This document shows, piece by piece, positions 16,781-24,879 of a DNA stretch of 64,000 bases (its first letter is position 1; every line of letters starts with the position of its first letter). A program made the translations under genes and the position numbers. Origin of the DNA: Myxococcus terminator_A (GTDB lineage: Bacteria; Myxococcota; Myxococcia; Myxococcales; Myxococcaceae); assembly GCA_049194865.1 (NCBI GenBank), contig JBLZWL010000098.1, positions 1-64,000 of the forward strand. Direction: 5' to 3'. The notes under the pieces were generated by a model. The model ran no database searches and had not been told where the DNA came from. It saw nothing but the letters and a program-made list of their open reading frames with translations.

Positions 16781-18310
16781 GTGAAGAAGCTCGTTACGCC
16801 CTTCCGTGTTGGCCTGCTGGTCATCGCCGCGGGGGCCTTTTTCGTCTCCTTCGTGCTGTTCGCGCGAGAAGGCGGCCTGAGCGACAGCGACTCCACGCGC
16901 GTGTGGGCCTACTTCCGCGACGCTTCCGGCCTCGCGGTGCGCGGTCGGGTGCAGATCGCCGGCATCCGGGTGGGAGAGATTGACGACATCATCCTGGAGG
17001 GCACGCGCGCGCGCGTCGTCCTGAAGATCCGCAACGACGTGGACCTTCGCGAGGACGCGGTCGTCACCAAGCGCTCGGAGTCGCTCCTGGGCGACTACCT
17101 GCTGGACTTGAATCCCGGCACGGAGAACGCCCCCAAGCTGGAGAACGGCGGGCAGATCCGCCGGGTCATCGACACGCAGGGCATGGAGGCCATCTTCGAG
17201 TCGCTGTCGCAGATCACCTCCGACATCCAGCAGGTGACGGGCTCGCTGCGCGAGGTGCTCGGTGGAGAGCGCGGCGCCGGCTCGCTCCAGCGCATCGTCG
17301 AGAACCTGGTGCGACTGTCGGACTCGGTGGACGCGACGGTGCGCCGCAACGCGGACCGGCTGGACGTCATCCTCTCGAACTTCGAGGGTGTGTCGACCGA
17401 CGTGCGCACGATTACGCACAACAACCAGGCCGACGTCGGCCGCATCGTCGACAACATCGAGTTCATCACCCGCGACGTGCGCGAGGTGCTCGCCAGCGTC
17501 AAGAACATCGTCGGAAGCGGGGAGGGTGACTTCAAGGAGAGCGTGGCCAGCCTGAAGCAGACGCTGACCAAGCTGGACAACTCCCTGGGCAACCTGGAGG
17601 AGATCACCCGCAAGGTGAAGGACGGTGAGAGCGCCGCGGGCATGCTGCTCACCGACGAGAGCGTGGGCCGCGAGGTGCGCGAGACGGTGCGCGACGTGTC
17701 CAGCCTCGTCTCCCGGCTGACCGAGCTCCAGACGGAAGTGGGCATCCAGAGCACCTATCTGGCGGCGCAGGGGCGCTCGAAGAACATGCTGTCGCTGCGC
17801 CTCATCCCCCGCCCGGACAAGTACTACCTGCTGGAGCTGGTGGACGACCCGCGCGGCACCGTCACCACGCAAGTGGTGCAGACCAACCCGCCCTCCGAGG
17901 GCGACCCGGTCATCCAGACGCAGAAGGTGACGAAGGAGAGCCTGAAGATCAGCGCCCAGTTCGCCAAGCGCTGGTACTTCACCACGCTGCGCGTGGGCCT
18001 CATCGAGTCCACCGGCGGCGTGGGCGCGGACCTGCACTTCTTCGAGGACGCGCTCACCCTGAAGATGGACGCCTTCAACTTCGCGGCGGACGAGCTGCGT
18101 TATCCCCGCCTGCGCGCCACGCTGCGGGCTCAGGCGTTCGACCACCTGTTCGTCGTCGCGGGCATGGACGACATGCTCAACGCGCAGCAGCGCGACACGG
18201 CGACCCAGCGCCTCATCGCGGGCCGTGACTTCTTCGTGGGCGGTGGCCTGTTCTTCACCGACGACGACCTGAAGGCCATCATCACCGCCACGGGCATCCC
18301 CACCCCCTGA
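16781..18310 (+). CDS. mlaD: MlaD-family (MCE domain) lipid transport protein
   Basis: 509 residues from a GTG. An uncleaved N-terminal membrane helix (about 7-26) is followed by the MCE domain (about 35-125): WAYFRDASGLAVRGRVQIAGIRVG and LLGDYLLDLNPGT. The long helical middle (about 125-320) has repeated amphipathic units, and a beta-rich C-domain (about 325-500) follows. The C-terminal part recalls the outer-membrane-like DUF3373/assembly domains seen on long MCE proteins, but I cannot assign it. It is the periplasmic substrate-binding partner of MlaE/MlaF. It is much longer than E. coli MlaD (183 residues), which suggests a tunnel or contact to the outer membrane. A gap of 101 bases with a sigma-54-like promoter precedes it. 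Confidence 0.9.
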   Translation: MKKLVTPFRVGLLVIAAGAFFVSFVLFAREGGLSDSDSTRVWAYFRDASGLAVRGRVQIAGIRVGEIDDIILEGTRARVVLKIRNDVDLREDAVVTKRSESLLGDYLLDLNPGTENAPKLENGGQIRRVIDTQGMEAIFESLSQITSDIQQVTGSLREVLGGERGAGSLQRIVENLVRLSDSVDATVRRNADRLDVILSNFEGVSTDVRTITHNNQADVGRIVDNIEFITRDVREVLASVKNIVGSGEGDFKESVASLKQTLTKLDNSLGNLEEITRKVKDGESAAGMLLTDESVGREVRETVRDVSSLVSRLTELQTEVGIQSTYLAAQGRSKNMLSLRLIPRPDKYYLLELVDDPRGTVTTQVVQTNPPSEGDPVIQTQKVTKESLKISAQFAKRWYFTTLRVGLIESTGGVGADLHFFEDALTLKMDAFNFAADELRYPRLRATLRAQAFDHLFVVAGMDDMLNAQQRDTATQRLIAGRDFFVGGGLFFTDDDLKAIITATGIPTP

Positions 18311-18317
18311 ACGGGGT

Positions 18318-18352
18318 TTTCACGGCTGCGCGGCTTGACGCCAGCCGTGAAA
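18318..18352. terminator. Hairpin after mlaD
   Basis: A perfect 11-bp stem TTTCACGGCTG (18318-18328) pairs with CAGCCGTGAAA (18342-18352). There is no following T run, so it could be a weak terminator or a transcript-stabilising 3' structure. Confidence 0.5.
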
Positions 18353-18367
18353 CCGCGTACCCGGCAC

Positions 18368-18399
18368 GGGCACGGGGTTCCTGGTAGGGCGCCGTGCCC
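18368..18399. repeat. Hairpin with GGGCACGG / CCGTGCCC stem
   Basis: GGGCACGG at 18368-18375 pairs with CCGTGCCC at 18392-18399. The same stem sequence recurs twice in tandem near 30.7 kb, so this may be a dispersed repeat. It lies just upstream of the PfkB kinase gene. Confidence 0.4.
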
Positions 18400-18425
18400 C
18401 CCTCTGTATTTCCAGGAAGCTCGCA

Positions 18426-19352
18426 ATGTCCCTCCTCGTCGTCGGCTCCGTCGCACTGGACTCGGTGGAAACCCCCTTCGGACAGAAGGAGGACGTCCTC
18501 GGCGGGTCCGCCACCTACTTCTCCACGTCGGCGTCGTTCTTCACCCCCGCGCGGATTGTCGCGGTGGTGGGCGAGGACTTCCCCGAAGCGCACCTGAGCT
18601 TCCTCAAGGGGCGGGGCATCGACCTGGAGGGCCTCACCCGGGTGCCCGGCCGCACCTTCCGCTGGAAGGGCCGCTACGGGTACGAGCTGAACGAGGCGAA
18701 GACGCTGGACACCCAGCTCAACGTCTTCCAGACCTTCTCGCCCGACCTGCCCGCGGCCTACCGCGACACGCCCTACGTCTTCCTGGGCAACATCCACCCG
18801 GAGCTGCAGTCGCGCGTGGTGGATCAGGTGCGCTCGCCCAAGCTGGTGGCCGCCGACACGATGAACTTCTGGATCCAGGGCAGCCGCGAGGCCCTGCTCA
18901 AGACGCTCCAGCGCGTCAACCTGCTCTTCGTCAACGACTCGGAGGCGCGCCAGCTCGCCGGCGAGCACAACGTCGTGAAGGCCGCCCGCGCCATCCTCGG
19001 CATGGGCCCGCAGCGCGTCGTCATCAAGCGCGGCGAGTACGGCGCGCTCCTCTTCGATCAGGACCACATCTTCGCCTGCCCGGCCTTCCCGCTGGCCGAG
19101 GTCTTCGACCCCACGGGCGCCGGAGACACCTTCGCGGGCGGCTTCATGGGGGCGCTGGCCACGGCGACGTCGGGCATCGACTCGACGGTGCTGCGCCGGG
19201 CCATGGTGATGGGCAGCGTCATGGCCTCCTTCACCGTGGAGAAGTTCAGCCTGGAGCGCCTGCGGGAAGTGACGCATCCGGAGATCCGCGCGCGTTTCGC
19301 GGAATTCAGGAAGCTGACCCATTTTGACGACCTGGGGCCGCTGGAGCGTTGA
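18426..19352 (+). CDS. PfkB-family carbohydrate/nucleoside kinase
   Basis: 308 residues, cytoplasmic. The N-terminal family motif region VLGGSATYFSTSASFF and the C-terminal signature DPTGAGDTFAGGF (with the catalytic Asp in GAGD, about residue 237) place it in the ribokinase/PfkB family. It phosphorylates a sugar or nucleoside with ATP; the substrate cannot be read from sequence. Close relatives are often annotated as sugar or adenosine kinases. It lies on the same strand as the PilZ and metallophosphoesterase genes, separated by 103 bases from the first. Confidence 0.9.
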   Translation: MSLLVVGSVALDSVETPFGQKEDVLGGSATYFSTSASFFTPARIVAVVGEDFPEAHLSFLKGRGIDLEGLTRVPGRTFRWKGRYGYELNEAKTLDTQLNVFQTFSPDLPAAYRDTPYVFLGNIHPELQSRVVDQVRSPKLVAADTMNFWIQGSREALLKTLQRVNLLFVNDSEARQLAGEHNVVKAARAILGMGPQRVVIKRGEYGALLFDQDHIFACPAFPLAEVFDPTGAGDTFAGGFMGALATATSGIDSTVLRRAMVMGSVMASFTVEKFSLERLREVTHPEIRARFAEFRKLTHFDDLGPLER

Positions 19353-19455
19353 GCGCCTGGATGGTGGGGTGGGGTCCTGGCTCACCCACGAACTTGACGG
19401 TGGATTCAGGCCGTCTCTAGGCTTCCACCCTTTGGTGCTCGGGGAAGGAAGAGGG

Positions 19456-19809
19456 TTGAGCGATAACCGAAAGTCCGCGCGGGTACCGACCGTGCTGCGC
19501 TGCTGGTGCGAGGGGGACAACGTCACCCTGTATGCCCGCATCACGAACCTGAGCGAGGGCGGTCTCTTCCTCCGGACGAGCACGCCGCTCGCGCGAGGAG
19601 CGCGCGCGGTCCTCCGGCTGACGCCTTCGGCCGATCCTGAAGTACAGGCGGCGGCCACGGTGGTATGGCTGAGGGAAGAGGAGGACCGGGCGTACCCGCC
19701 GGGAATGGGACTCCAGTTCGAAGCGCTGGATGCGGAAACCCTGGGGCGGCTCCGGCGGATCATCTCGCAGCAGCAGCAGAACCCCGTGAAGGCGGTCTGG
19801 GCCGGCTGA
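19456..19809 (+). CDS. PilZ domain protein
   Basis: 117 residues from a TTG, preceded by a strong GGAAGGAAGAGGG ribosome site. It has both c-di-GMP-binding motifs of PilZ: RKSAR (the RxxxR motif, residues 5-9) and NLSEGG (the NxSxxG motif, about 38-43). The rest is the small PilZ beta-barrel with no other domain, so it should act as a c-di-GMP-responsive adaptor in the cytoplasm. The frame is open 44 codons further upstream but that extension runs through non-conserved sequence. A diguanylate cyclase candidate is encoded at 34.3-35.2 kb. Confidence 0.85.
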   Translation: MSDNRKSARVPTVLRCWCEGDNVTLYARITNLSEGGLFLRTSTPLARGARAVLRLTPSADPEVQAAATVVWLREEEDRAYPPGMGLQFEALDAETLGRLRRIISQQQQNPVKAVWAG

Positions 19810-19835
19810 ACGCGGCGCCACCGACCGAGGCACCC

Positions 19836-20567
19836 ATGCGCATCGCCGTCATCTCCGATATCCACTCCAACATCGAAGCGCTCACCGAGGTGCTCCGCGT
19901 CTGCGAGCACCAGAAGGTCGACCGCATCGTGTCCCTGGGGGACATCGTCGGCTACGGGGCGTCTCCCAACCCCTGCTGTGAGCTGGTGCGCTCGGTGGCG
20001 GAGGTCACGCTCCTGGGCAACCACGACGCCGCCGTCGCGGGGCGGATGGACTACTCGTACTACTACGACGCCGCCCGGCACGCGCTGGACTGGTCCGCCA
20101 ACGTCCTCACGGACGAGAACATGGCCTGGCTGCGCAGCCTGCCGTACACGTACCGCATTGGCGAGGTGGGCTTCTGCCACGGCTCGCCCATCGACCCGAA
20201 GGCGTACGAGTACATCTTCGCGCTGGAGCAGGCGCGGGAGCTGACGCCCTACGTGGAGGAGCTGCCGGAAGTCACCTTCATCGGCCACAGCCACCTGTGC
20301 CGGGCGTTCGCCATCGGCAATGGCGAGGTGAACGACGTGGTGGCCCAGAAGTTCGGCATCCGCAAGGGCTACAAGTACATCATCTCCGTGGGCAGCGTGG
20401 GCCAGCCGCGCGACTACGACAACCGCGCCTGCTTCGTCATCTGCGACACGGATGCGCGCACGGTGGAGTACGTCCGGGTGGAGTACGACATCGAGACGTC
20501 CGCCCAGAAGATCTTCGACGCCGACCTGGCGCTCAACTTCGGCAAGCGCCTGTTCCTCGGCGTTTGA
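19836..20567 (+). CDS. Metallophosphoesterase (calcineurin-like, YfcE/ApaH-type fold)
   Basis: 243 residues. The metal-binding motifs are all present in order: SDIHSN (8-13), GDIVGYG, GNHD and GHSH. This is a cytoplasmic two-metal phosphoesterase with the closest look to the family often annotated as metallophosphoesterase/diadenosine tetraphosphatase-like. The substrate is unknown. It starts 26 bases after the PilZ gene. The frame is open back to 19665 but the ATG at 19836 starts directly with the first beta strand, MRIAVISDIHSN. Confidence 0.9.
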   Translation: MRIAVISDIHSNIEALTEVLRVCEHQKVDRIVSLGDIVGYGASPNPCCELVRSVAEVTLLGNHDAAVAGRMDYSYYYDAARHALDWSANVLTDENMAWLRSLPYTYRIGEVGFCHGSPIDPKAYEYIFALEQARELTPYVEELPEVTFIGHSHLCRAFAIGNGEVNDVVAQKFGIRKGYKYIISVGSVGQPRDYDNRACFVICDTDARTVEYVRVEYDIETSAQKIFDADLALNFGKRLFLGV

Positions 20568-20623
20568 CGCGGTGCCTTGGCGAAAACTGGGCAGGGTGGG
20601 GGGAAATGAAATAAACCGGGTGC

Positions 20624-21340
20624 GTGCGCCCCCAGGTCCTCCGAGCATCCCTCCGGCCCTTCGCGGCCCTTGTCTCCGCCCTCTTCCTGGTGCTGTCGGC
20701 CTGCCGTCGCGAGCCGCCACCTCCGTCCGCCGAGTACGAGCAGGCCACCCGGCAGTTCCGCGAGCTGTACGCGCAGAAGCTGGATGAGGCGTATCTGGAC
20801 CCGAAGATGGGGTCCATCGAGGCGCAGCTCCAGCGAGTGCCCCAGGACAGCCTGGATGCGCCCTCCGCGCAGGAGCTGCTCAAGCGCATCCAGACCAACC
20901 GGGCCCGCATGCAGGAGGCCGCCGTCGCGCGCCAGAAGGCCGTGGCCAGCGCCCACGAGGTCGTCCCGAACGCGCCCTCCACCACGCTGGCGCCGCCGCC
21001 TCCTCCTCCGCGTCCCGAGCCAGTGGACGCCGGCCCTCCGGACGCCGGCCCGACGAATGGCCCCCAGATCGGCACCCCGGCGAACGAGCTGGTCGCCGGC
21101 TTCCGTGGCTGCTTCAAGCGCGGCGCCCCCATCAACGTGGAGGGACGCGGCATCCGGGAGGCCTGGGAGCTGACGGCCGGCACGGCCTGCGGCCTGGAGT
21201 TCCCGGGCCATGCGGACACGGTGCTGCTCGTCGAAGAGGGACGGGTGTTGATGCTGTTGCCCAAGAGCTCCGTGCGGTCGGTGGTGAGGCCGCAAGATTC
21301 CGGGACGGTGCCCGCCGCGGGGACCGACGCCGGCCGTTAA
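20624..21340 (+). CDS. Lipoprotein of unknown function
   Basis: 238 residues from a GTG. The N-terminus ends in LVLSACRR, a lipobox with the lipid-modified Cys at about residue 27. Residues ~35-110 are helical and charged. A Pro-rich linker with repeated DAGPPDAGP-type acidic turns follows, then a small beta-rich C-domain (about 145-220). I recognise no family. It stands between the phosphoesterase and phosphatidylserine decarboxylase genes, all on one strand with short gaps. Confidence 0.78.
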   Translation: MRPQVLRASLRPFAALVSALFLVLSACRREPPPPSAEYEQATRQFRELYAQKLDEAYLDPKMGSIEAQLQRVPQDSLDAPSAQELLKRIQTNRARMQEAAVARQKAVASAHEVVPNAPSTTLAPPPPPPRPEPVDAGPPDAGPTNGPQIGTPANELVAGFRGCFKRGAPINVEGRGIREAWELTAGTACGLEFPGHADTVLLVEEGRVLMLLPKSSVRSVVRPQDSGTVPAAGTDAGR

Positions 21341-21353
21341 TCAAAGACGCCCC

Positions 21354-22196
21354 ATGAACGAACAGACCTTCATGAAGTTGATGCGCGTGTTGCCCAAGTC
21401 CGCCCTGTCGACGGCGGTGGGAATGGCCACGCGAGTGCCCATCCCCGCGCCCGTGCACCAGGCGGCCATGCGGGCGTTCGCCAAGTCCTACAACGTGGAC
21501 ATGGCGGAGGCCGAGCACCCCATCGAGCACTACCCGACGTTCGCCCAGTTCTTCACGCGAGGGCTCAAGCCGGGCCTGCGTCCCATCGACCCGGACGAGA
21601 AGGCCGTGGTGTCCCCCGTGGACGGCCGCGTGTCGCAGCTGGGCTACTCCGAGCACGGCCGGTGCCTGCAGGCCAAGGGCATCGAGTACACGGTGGACGA
21701 GTTGCTGGGTGACGCGGAGGCGGCGAAGCCCTTCCACGGCGGCGCCTGGACGACCATCTACCTGTCGCCGCGCGACTACCACCGCATCCACTCGCCGCTG
21801 GCGGGCACCATCACCGGCTACGCGTACATCCCCGGTGAGTTCTGGCCGGTGAACCCGGCGTCGGTGAAGAACAAGCAGGCCCTGTTCTGCGTCAACGAGC
21901 GGCTGGTGACGTACCTCCAGACGTCGGCGGGGCAGTGTGCCGTCGTGAAGGTGGGCGCCACGTGTGTGTCGCGCATCAAGGCGTCCTACGAGGACATCAC
22001 CACGCACACGGGCCAGCCGGGCAAGGTGCACCGGTATCAAGAGGGCTACAAGGTGGAGAAGGGCGGCGAGCTGGGCCGCTTCGAGATGGGCTCCACCGTC
22101 ATCCTGTTGTTCGAGCCGGGCCGCGTGAAGTGGGACCCCGTGATGCAGGATGAAGCGGTGCTTCGCCTGGGTCAGCGCATCGGAGTCATCCCGTGA
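21354..22196 (+). CDS. psd: Phosphatidylserine decarboxylase
   Basis: 280 residues. It converts phosphatidylserine to phosphatidylethanolamine at the inner membrane. The proenzyme cleavage site, usually LGST, is here MGST inside RFEMGSTVILLFE, about residue 240; the Ser becomes the pyruvoyl cofactor. Also typical are VSPVDGRV, YLSPRDYHRIHSP and the N-terminal FFTRGLKPG. The Met for Leu at the site is a known kind of variation. The stop overlaps the GTG start of hisS (GTGA). Confidence 0.94.
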   Translation: MNEQTFMKLMRVLPKSALSTAVGMATRVPIPAPVHQAAMRAFAKSYNVDMAEAEHPIEHYPTFAQFFTRGLKPGLRPIDPDEKAVVSPVDGRVSQLGYSEHGRCLQAKGIEYTVDELLGDAEAAKPFHGGAWTTIYLSPRDYHRIHSPLAGTITGYAYIPGEFWPVNPASVKNKQALFCVNERLVTYLQTSAGQCAVVKVGATCVSRIKASYEDITTHTGQPGKVHRYQEGYKVEKGGELGRFEMGSTVILLFEPGRVKWDPVMQDEAVLRLGQRIGVIP

Positions 22197-23491
22197 GTCA
22201 GACGCTCAGCGCCGTCAAGGGCATGAACGACCTGCTGCCAGGGGAGATTGAGATCTGGCAGTACGTGGAGGGCCTGGCGCGGGAGCTGTTCGGTCGCTTC
22301 GGTTACGGAGAGATCCGCACGCCCATGTTGGAGGACACGGCGCTCTTCGTGCGCAGCGTGGGCGAGGAGACGGACATCGTCGGCAAGGAGATGTACACCT
22401 TCATCGACAAGGGCGACCGCAGCCTGTCGCTGCGTCCCGAGGGCACCGCCCCGGCGGCGCGCGCGTACATCGAGCACTCCATCCTGAACCAGGAGCCGCT
22501 GACGCGCTGGTTCTACACGGGGCCGATGTTCCGGTACGAGCGGATGAAGACGGGCCGCTACCGGCAGTTCTATCAAATCGGCGCGGAGGCCTACGGCTCG
22601 AAGGAGGCCGCCCAGGACGTCGAGGTGATGGACATGGTGGCCCAGTTCCTCCAGAAGCTGGGGCTCCAGGACATCACGCTCAACCTCAACTCGCTCGGAG
22701 ACGAGACGTGCCGGCCCGCGTACCACGCGAAGCTGGTGGAGTACCTGGAGGCCCACCGCGAGGAGCTGTGCTCCGACTGTCACCGGCGCATGGAGAAGAA
22801 CCCGCTGCGGGTGCTCGACTGCAAGAACCCGACATGCCAGGCGGTCGCCTCCAAGGGCCCCAACGTGCTCGAGTTCCTGTGCGAGCCGTGCCGCGCGCAC
22901 TTCGATGACGTGCAGCGCAAGCTGACGGCGCTGGACATCAAGTACGTCGTCAACCCGCGCATGGTTCGAGGCCTGGACTACTACACGCGCACCGTCTTCG
23001 AGTTCATCGCCTCGCACCCCGCGCTCGGCACCGCCAGCACGGTGGGCGCTGGCGGCCGCTACGACAAGCTGGTGAAGAGCCTGGGTGGGCCGGACGTGCC
23101 CGCCGTCGGCTTCGCGTGCGGCCTGGACCGCCTGGTGCTCCTGCTCAAGGAGAGCCAGCAGAAGTTCGGCGCGACGCCGGACCTGTTCATCGCGGTGGCG
23201 GACGCGGGCTCGCAAGACGCGGCCTTCACCCTGGCGAGTCGTCTGCGACGTGACGGCCTTCGCGTGGACTTCGACACGCGCGGCGGCAGCCTCAAGAGCC
23301 AGATGAAGCGCTCGGACAAGAGCGGGGCGCGCTTCACGCTCGTGCTCGGTGAGCTGGAGCGCACCAGCGGACAGGCCAGGCTCAAGCAGATGGCTGGAGG
23401 GGAGCCCATCCCCGTGGCCCTGGACGACATCGCGCGGACCGTGCGGGCCCATTCGGCCGCTCCCCGGGCGGACGGACCTGTCGCCTCCTGA
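22193..23491 (+). CDS. hisS: Histidyl-tRNA synthetase
   Basis: 432 residues, class II synthetase. Motif 2 region FRYERMKTGRYRQFYQ, the ATP/His motif RGLDYYTRTVFEF and LRPEGTAPAARAYIEH are all present, followed by the C-terminal anticodon-binding domain (about 330-420). An insertion near residues 188-240 carries four Cys pairs (CSDC, CKNPTC, CEPC) and may bind zinc. It charges tRNA-His in the cytoplasm. The GTG start overlaps the psd stop by four bases. A strong terminator follows. Confidence 0.96.
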   Translation: MSQTLSAVKGMNDLLPGEIEIWQYVEGLARELFGRFGYGEIRTPMLEDTALFVRSVGEETDIVGKEMYTFIDKGDRSLSLRPEGTAPAARAYIEHSILNQEPLTRWFYTGPMFRYERMKTGRYRQFYQIGAEAYGSKEAAQDVEVMDMVAQFLQKLGLQDITLNLNSLGDETCRPAYHAKLVEYLEAHREELCSDCHRRMEKNPLRVLDCKNPTCQAVASKGPNVLEFLCEPCRAHFDDVQRKLTALDIKYVVNPRMVRGLDYYTRTVFEFIASHPALGTASTVGAGGRYDKLVKSLGGPDVPAVGFACGLDRLVLLLKESQQKFGATPDLFIAVADAGSQDAAFTLASRLRRDGLRVDFDTRGGSLKSQMKRSDKSGARFTLVLGELERTSGQARLKQMAGGEPIPVALDDIARTVRAHSAAPRADGPVAS

Positions 23492-23496
23492 TACAG

Positions 23497-23527
23497 AGAC
23501 GGGAAATTTTAGGATTTCCCGTCTTTT
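23497..23527 (+). terminator. Rho-independent terminator of hisS
   Basis: A perfect 11-bp stem AGACGGGAAAT (23497-23507) / ATTTCCCGTCT (23514-23524) with a six-base loop, followed by TTTT. It separates hisS from the peptide-modification cassette that starts at 23627. Confidence 0.88.
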
Positions 23528-23626
23528 GTTTAAAACCAGAGGAACCTCGTAACCTCCTGGAAATTCAGGGGAACCCCCTGGGACTCATTCGCGCCGCCTG
23601 GGCCGCTGCGGTAGACTCGCGCGGAA

Positions 23627-24034
23627 ATGTCGGGTGAGTCCCCCACCTCCGCTTCGCCTTCGGCCTTTCGCTGGATTCCCGTACGGGGAGACAGCATGTG
23701 GCCATCGTTGCGGGCAGGGGACTTCGCCGGGGTGGAGCCGCTGTCTGGCGAGGCTCGGCCGGGTGAGGTGGTGCTGGCGCGGTTCGACGATGCGCTCGTC
23801 CTGCATCGAGTCCGTGTGACGGGTTCGGGTGTGCTGTCGCTGCGTGGGGACAATGCGCCGGCCGAGGACCCTCCGATTCCGGCGTCGCGCATCCTCGGGC
23901 GTGTGACGTGTGTGCGGCGGGGTGCGGTGGAGCTGGGCGCGGAGTGGGATGTGGGGCCGTCGCGACTGGGACGGGTGCGCGCGGTGGTGCGGGGCAGGGT
24001 GGCGCGGTGGCTGGGACGGGGAGGGCGGCCATGA
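23627..24034 (+). CDS. S26B (SipW/ER signal peptidase)-like serine peptidase, soluble
   Basis: 135 residues. RGDSMWPSLRAGD carries the nucleophile Ser (S23) of the S24/S26 fold. LVLHRVRV puts a His (H60) where SipW and eukaryotic signal peptidases use their catalytic His rather than the Lys of LepB, and LRGDNAPAEDP matches the conserved GDN box. There is no membrane segment, unlike true signal peptidases, so it should act in the cytoplasm or at an interface. It is the first gene of a run whose members overlap: its TGA overlaps the ATG of the PqqD-like gene. The obvious job is cutting the leader of the small peptide encoded at 27972, but that is inference. Confidence 0.82.
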   Translation: MSGESPTSASPSAFRWIPVRGDSMWPSLRAGDFAGVEPLSGEARPGEVVLARFDDALVLHRVRVTGSGVLSLRGDNAPAEDPPIPASRILGRVTCVRRGAVELGAEWDVGPSRLGRVRAVVRGRVARWLGRGGRP

Positions 24035-24327
24035 GCGGCGACTTCTCGGCGGACCACCTTCCGCGGCGGCGGGCGGGCGCGGAGGGACAGCGCTTCGGCG
24101 CGGATTATCTGCTGCTGGACGCGGAGGGGCGCACGCTGCGCGGCCTCAACGCGACGGCGGTGCGAGTCTGGGAGCTCAGTGACGGGACGCGCTCGGCGCG
24201 CTCGGTGGCCGAGGTCGTGGCCCGCGAGTTCTCGATGGACGTGGGACAGGTGCTCACGGACACGTTGCGGTTTCTCTCGGACCTGACCCGCATGGGTCTG
24301 GTCGACGAGCTTCAGGAGGTACGGTGA
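24031..24327 (+). CDS. PqqD-like peptide-binding protein (RiPP recognition element)
   Basis: 98 residues. The PqqD fold is clear: two to three beta strands (YLLLDAEGRTLRGLN), the hallmark LNATAVRVWELSDGTRSARSVAEVV and a closing helix with a conserved FLSDLTRMGLVDEL. PqqD-like proteins bind the leader of a ribosomally made peptide and hand it to modifying enzymes. It overlaps the peptidase gene (ATGA) and the following lipoprotein gene (TGATG). In lasso-peptide systems this role is played by protein B1, which reads a YxxP motif; such a motif is present in the peptide encoded at 27972. Confidence 0.85.
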   Translation: MSGDFSADHLPRRRAGAEGQRFGADYLLLDAEGRTLRGLNATAVRVWELSDGTRSARSVAEVVAREFSMDVGQVLTDTLRFLSDLTRMGLVDELQEVR

Positions 24328-24863
24328 TGCGAGCGCGCATTGCAGGCGTCTCGGCGGCGGCGCTGCTGCTGACGGCCTGTACAGAGGGCGGTATCTCGCC
24401 CAGGGTGTTCGACTGGACGGATGCACCCGCCGAGGGGACGCCGCCCGAGCCCGTCTCTCCGACGGACGTGCTGGGTGAGGAGAGCGAGGCCGCCCGGCCT
24501 CCGGCTCCTGAAGCCGCCGCTGAGGGCGAGCCGATGCCCGCGCCTGTCACCGGACGCGCGGAGGTCGTGGGGTTGGACGCTCGCGGCCTGTCGGACGTGG
24601 CCCAGGTGGACGTGGACCTGACGGTGAGCGGAGTGAACGGCAAGGGCCGCGTGGAGGTCGAGTTCGTGTCGCCCTCCGGCCATCCGTACGAGCGGCGCAC
24701 CTCCGTGGTGGAGGCGAAGCCGGAGATGACTCGCACCGTGCGCTTCTCGCTGCCCGTGGCCGGGACGACGGTGGCCACCTCTGGCATGAGCGGGACGTGG
24801 CAGGTTCGCTTCTTCCTCGACGGCGCGCCGCTGACCACGGCCGCCTTCACCTTGGAGCCGTGA
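24327..24863 (+). CDS. Small lipoprotein of the peptide cassette
   Basis: 178 residues. The start has an AGGAGGT site seven bases upstream and a lipobox LLLTACTEG with the lipidated Cys at about residue 19. A disordered Pro/Ala/Glu stretch follows (about 25-75), then a beta-sandwich-like domain (about 80-178) with RFSLPVAGTTVATSGMSGTW. I do not recognise a family. It is translationally coupled to the PqqD-like gene, so it is probably part of the same system, outside the cytoplasm. Confidence 0.78.
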   Translation: MRARIAGVSAAALLLTACTEGGISPRVFDWTDAPAEGTPPEPVSPTDVLGEESEAARPPAPEAAAEGEPMPAPVTGRAEVVGLDARGLSDVAQVDVDLTVSGVNGKGRVEVEFVSPSGHPYERRTSVVEAKPEMTRTVRFSLPVAGTTVATSGMSGTWQVRFFLDGAPLTTAAFTLEP

Positions 24864-24879
24864 CTTGAGGCCCGCCGCC

